Shown: piece by piece, positions 60,601-64,000 of the stretch | How positions within the stretch are numbered: position 1 is the stretch's first letter | How the letters are laid out: each line of letters starts with the position of its first letter | Source of the DNA: Epiperipatus broadwayi | Taxonomy: Eukaryota; Onychophora; Udeonychophora; Euonychophora; Peripatidae | Direction of reading: 5' to 3' | NCBI GenBank assembly: GCA_028023455.1 | Contig: JAQFVV010000013.1 | Span: 868,001 to 932,000 of the forward strand | DNA length: 64,000 nucleotides | The notes under the pieces: model-generated | The model's input: only the letters and a program-made list of their open reading frames with translations | What the model was told of the DNA's origin: nothing | Databases searched by the model: none | Program-made: the position numbers and the translations under genes

Positions 60601-61496
60601 CTTATGTAACCATTGGATAACCCTGAAATATTTCATTGTCACTGATTTCTAACACATGTACAAAATTTGAAGGAATTTTATTTAATAGAAATATATTAAA
60701 AATCAATTACAAAATTGATCCTAAAAAACAAACCAAGTTTTTTAGTTAAATAAAAGCATTTACAAGTAGCAAATAAATTTTCTAAATATATGTGATGTTA
60801 TGTGACTAAAAATAAATGTATGAGGCATTCATGTTTAAAAATATTCATAGCTATATTTACATAAATAGAAATTAGATTTTTTTTTCATATACACTATAGA
60901 AAGACAACAAAGAATATTGAGTTTAAAATGTAAAATTGTAATTTTTTCTTAATAAGACGCCTATAAAAGTTGACAGAAAGTGTAATGAAGACTATTTCTA
61001 AACATAAGCCCTCCATGCTTCTATTTTTGAGACCAACACATTGACAACTGAAAACAACTTTTTTATTATTTTTTAGTGCTTTTATGTGAATGAAAGCCTT
61101 TTCAAAAAGATTTTTAATATATTTTATCATTTATTTTTAACTTTTATGTATTTTATTTCACTCAGTAAGTTATTAATCCTTATATGAGATAAAATTATTA
61201 ATACACACAATGCATAAGTTGTAGTAGTATATTGCACCTATATTTATAGATATGCCAAACTATAATAACTATTTATCTTTTCTTGCATCAATTACATGCC
61301 ATAATCATCCATTTGAATATTTTTTCATAATTCAATCAAGAATTGTTCTAGGAATCATTTTTAGGGGGGAAAATCCATTTTTTATGTTCTTGAATTTAAT
61401 GCTTTAAAGTCTTTTGTTTACTTCTCATTTTAGTTGATTAATCATCTTCATTGAACTACAAATATATGTTTTGTACTGAAGTTTGTTACGTAATTA
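57666..61496. other. AT-rich gap
   Basis: No gene supported. A diverged direct duplication of about 365 bp is suggested by GAATACCATATTTTTAGATA (59580) and GAATACTATATTTTTAGATA (59947), and by TAATTAACAACTT near 59770 and 60047. Open frames at 59300-59587 (-) and 60894-61130 (-) have no recognisable motif. Confidence 0.4.
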
Positions 61497-61507
61497 TTAT
61501 CAAATTA

Positions 61508-61649
61508 CTATAATAACAATCAACCCTTAAACTATCACAGTCTCCACCTATAGTCAAGGCAACCTCCTTATTTGTCATAACTTAAGGGCTGATTGTTATC
61601 GGCTCCATTTATAAACTTATTAAAGCTTTGAGTAATCGGATTTATTGTT
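61508..61649 (+). mobile_element. Small fold-back retroposon FB12
   Basis: Arms of about 22 bp (ATAACAATCAACCCTTAA at 61513 and its near-complement at 61580-61599) enclose about 45 bp. A tail of about 48 bp leads to the second copy of TTATCAAATTA (61497-61507 and 61650-61660). Smallest of the class with a clear duplication. Confidence 0.65.
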
Positions 61650-61660
61650 TTATCAAATTA

Positions 61661-62162
61661 TTGAAAATGTCTTTTATTAAAATTATATTTGTAGCTTTGA
61701 TGAAGTCTGTAGATCAGTTGATTACTGTAAAAAATAAAAGATTATAAAGTGTTGCTGTTTTTATAAAAAAATTATAATCTTCTATGTATTTTTAATGTAA
61801 TTTTACCATTTTTATATAAAATATTGATTACATCATTTTTACTTTGCATGATCTCAAAGCTTATCAACTGATTCATGCTCATAAATTGATCTAATCCACA
61901 TTTTTGAAAAAAGTATTAAATAAAAATTAAATACTTTTAAATTTCAGTTCATAAATTTTTCAAATACACTAACTTTTAATAGTAGTTTAGAGAAAAGTCT
62001 ACTTTTATTTGTGCTATAGTAATTATTTTTTAATCTGATATGTTTTGCCTCATTAACTTAGATCTCACTGAGTCATATCATTGTTTATCATTACTGTGAA
62101 TTATTAAATATGTTTAAAATAAACAATATGCTCACATATTGGCAATGGAAATTTTTCCAAGC
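61661..62162. other. No recognised feature
   Basis: AT-rich sequence without motif. Confidence 0.4.
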
Positions 62163-62992
62163 CTAAAAGAAGTTATGAAGTGTTAAATGGTGATTACTTA
62201 AGTCATTTAGATTTCGTAGATGATGTAGTTGTTTTTGCAAATAATGCTTCAGATCTGCAGGAAATGTTGCAGGAATTATCAGATGAAAGTAGGAAAGTAG
62301 GACTAAAGATAAATGTTAAAAAGACTAAAGTAATGTTTAATCGATTTGCTCAAAATATGAAAATAAAGATTGATTATGATGAATTAGAAGAAGTTAACAG
62401 TTACAAATACCTTGGTCAGATTATTAATACAGATGGAAACATAATGGAGGAAATTAATCATAGAATTAAACTTGGTTGGAGTGCTTTTGGTAGAAATAAC
62501 TTGATACTAAAAGGAAATATGCCTATGTGTTTGAAAAGGAAGGTTTTTAACAAATGTGTTTTACCAGTTCTTACTTACGGATCTGAGACTTGGACACTTA
62601 ATAGAAGAGCAATTCAGAGACTTCAGACCACTCAAAGGAGTATGGAGAGATGTATGTTGGGAGTAACAAGAAGAGATCGTAAATGCAATGTATGGGTAAG
62701 AGAACAAACAGGTGTCACTGACCTCATTGAAAAAATTAAAAGATTGAAGTGGAGTTGGGCTGGACATATTGTTAGAAGAGATGATAATAGATGGACAATT
62801 GAAATTTTAAACTGGATTCCAAGAGATTGTAAAAGACCCAGAAAGAGACCACATGTGAGATGGATGGATCAAATAAGAAAGTGTGCAGGGGTGATGTGGA
62901 AAAGAGAAGCTACAGATCGGAGAAGATGGATTAAACTTGGAGAGACCTTCATCCTGCAGTGGATTGATAATGGTTGATAATGATGATGATGA
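62163..62992 (+). mobile_element. RTE-type LINE 3' fragment (copy 2) with an open frame
   Basis: A 265-codon open frame (62180-62977) starts inside the reverse transcriptase at NGDYLSHLDFVDDVVVF and runs to GETFILQWIDNG and the stop. It covers the tail of the palm, thumb and the conserved RTE C-terminal region (LPVLTYGSETWTLNRR, ERCMLGVTRRDRKCNVWVRE, KWSWAGHIVRRDDNRW). The catalytic box reads FVDD instead of FADD. Upstream RT and endonuclease are absent, so it cannot move itself and has no known promoter. A short GAT run follows the stop. It is much less damaged than copy 1, so it arrived later or descends from a different source. No target duplication was found. Confidence 0.9.
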
Positions 62993-64000
62993 TATATTTT
63001 TAGAAAGAAAATGAGTGAGTAATCACATTTACATTATACTTTGTTCATTTACATTTGACTGTATTTTATTAATGTGTTCTTTTTTTAAAATTTATTACTA
63101 TGCTATTTTTTTATAACTAATTATTTTACTTTTATGTCAGTTATGGCTGTCTTAATATATAAAATTTTTAAATTATGTTATATTACAGATATGATTACTA
63201 CATAAATATAATAAAAATAAAGAAATGTGAACTTTTTTCAAACAATAATCATTCCATATATATGTAAATTTATTCAAAATCTTTATCATAATAATAAAAA
63301 CAATTTCCAAAAAATTAATGGTACACAAAATTTCTGTTTCCACGGGATCATGATTTTTATTTATATAAGGTTAGTTTTATTTTAATGTCAATTTAATAAT
63401 GAAGCAATAAATGTAAATAATACCTATTGCTACTGTTATTTGTAAATTTTGTAAATTAGTTTAGGTCTTGTTTTCTTTCTTACAAAGATGTATATATAAT
63501 AAAATGAGTTTTCTTATTGAATCATATCAGAATGATAATTTTGCCCATGTTCATTTATTTATAATCTGGAAACTTATTATTTGCAATTAATTTCTGTCTG
63601 TTAGTAATATTTATTCACTGATAGAGTTTTGAGAGTTTATTTTTAAGAGTGATTTCTAAAATAGTTTTTTTAATTATGTGTAAACTATTTTCATTTCTAA
63701 TGCCTAGAAAATTTTTATTATTATTATTTTTAGTCAGAAGTTGATTCAGAAACTTTTGCTCATCAGAAAACTACTTTACCTTGAACTAACTGCAATGTAT
63801 CCAAATATTTTATTTTTATAAAATTCACAGTTTTGATTAAAAATGGAAATATCAGTAAGCATATAGGTTTGATGAAAAATGACATTTTTATTATTTTAAA
63901 TGTCAGTTTGTGTGCTTGCACTTTATGTGAATATCTAATAAAATAATCTGAAAAGATACCTCTTTGATGGAATAAGCATGAAAAAATAAGTGAATAGTAA
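62993..64000. other. AT-rich end of window
   Basis: No gene or repeat recognised. TATTATTTTTAG at 63734 followed by a short open stretch is not a convincing exon. Confidence 0.4.

Noticed and set aside
62143-63010. Target duplication for RTE copy 2
   Set aside because: Flanks share only short A/T runs; no repeat longer than chance was found.
1-64000. CRISPR array, rRNA, tRNA gene or bacterial operon
   Set aside because: No regularly spaced repeats, no rRNA core sequences, no intact cloverleaf, and no dense coding; the window is eukaryotic repeat DNA.

Overview
The window reads as AT-rich, repeat-dense DNA from an animal nuclear genome, most likely an invertebrate with large introns. It has no bacterial-type gene packing, long runs of degenerate sequence, abundant non-LTR retrotransposon debris, one LTR retrotransposon, one hAT-type DNA transposon remnant, and many SINE-like repeats and simple repeats. 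I cannot name the species.

Only one host-gene feature is supported: a 48-bp exon at 38567-38614 (+) with good splice sites. It encodes ACIKEGYLMKHTSSFQ, the start of a pleckstrin-homology domain like that of diacylglycerol kinase delta/eta. If correct, much or all of the rest of the window is intron of that gene.

Layout. 1-3130: decayed LINE (-). 5200-7700: second decayed LINE (-). 9700-19930: degenerate tandem repeats and copies of a tRNA-like repeat family called R1 here. 21400-26240: RTE fragments, fold-back elements, and a hAT element (24585-26231) split by an RTE copy. 28253-31411: internally deleted Gypsy-type LTR element (-). 34385-37800: fold-back elements, including the family called SINE-X here. 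38567-38614: exon. 39951-43300: tandem duplications, another SINE-X fold-back and RTE debris. 45560-49025: long decayed RTE-like LINE (+). 49467-50286: large inverted repeat. 50606-51279: possible solo LTR with a TATA box. 54437-57665: two copies of one LINE 3' region in head-to-head inversion. 61508-61649: another fold-back. 62163-62992: RTE 3' fragment with an open frame.

The most interesting pattern is a class of short fold-back retroposons. Twelve insertions share one architecture: direct repeats of 8-17 bp that look like target-site duplications, a long inverted repeat lying against one of them, and a single-copy tail of about 30-90 bp against the other. Several unrelated repeat families show it. 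It fits target-primed reverse transcription followed by overlapping twin priming or cDNA snap-back. In some copies the inverted arm continues 2-7 nt into the target duplication, as twin priming by microhomology predicts. One insertion sits inside a LINE whose sister copy 2.3 kb away keeps the empty target site. The mechanism is inference; the repeats, tails and duplications are read directly from the sequence.
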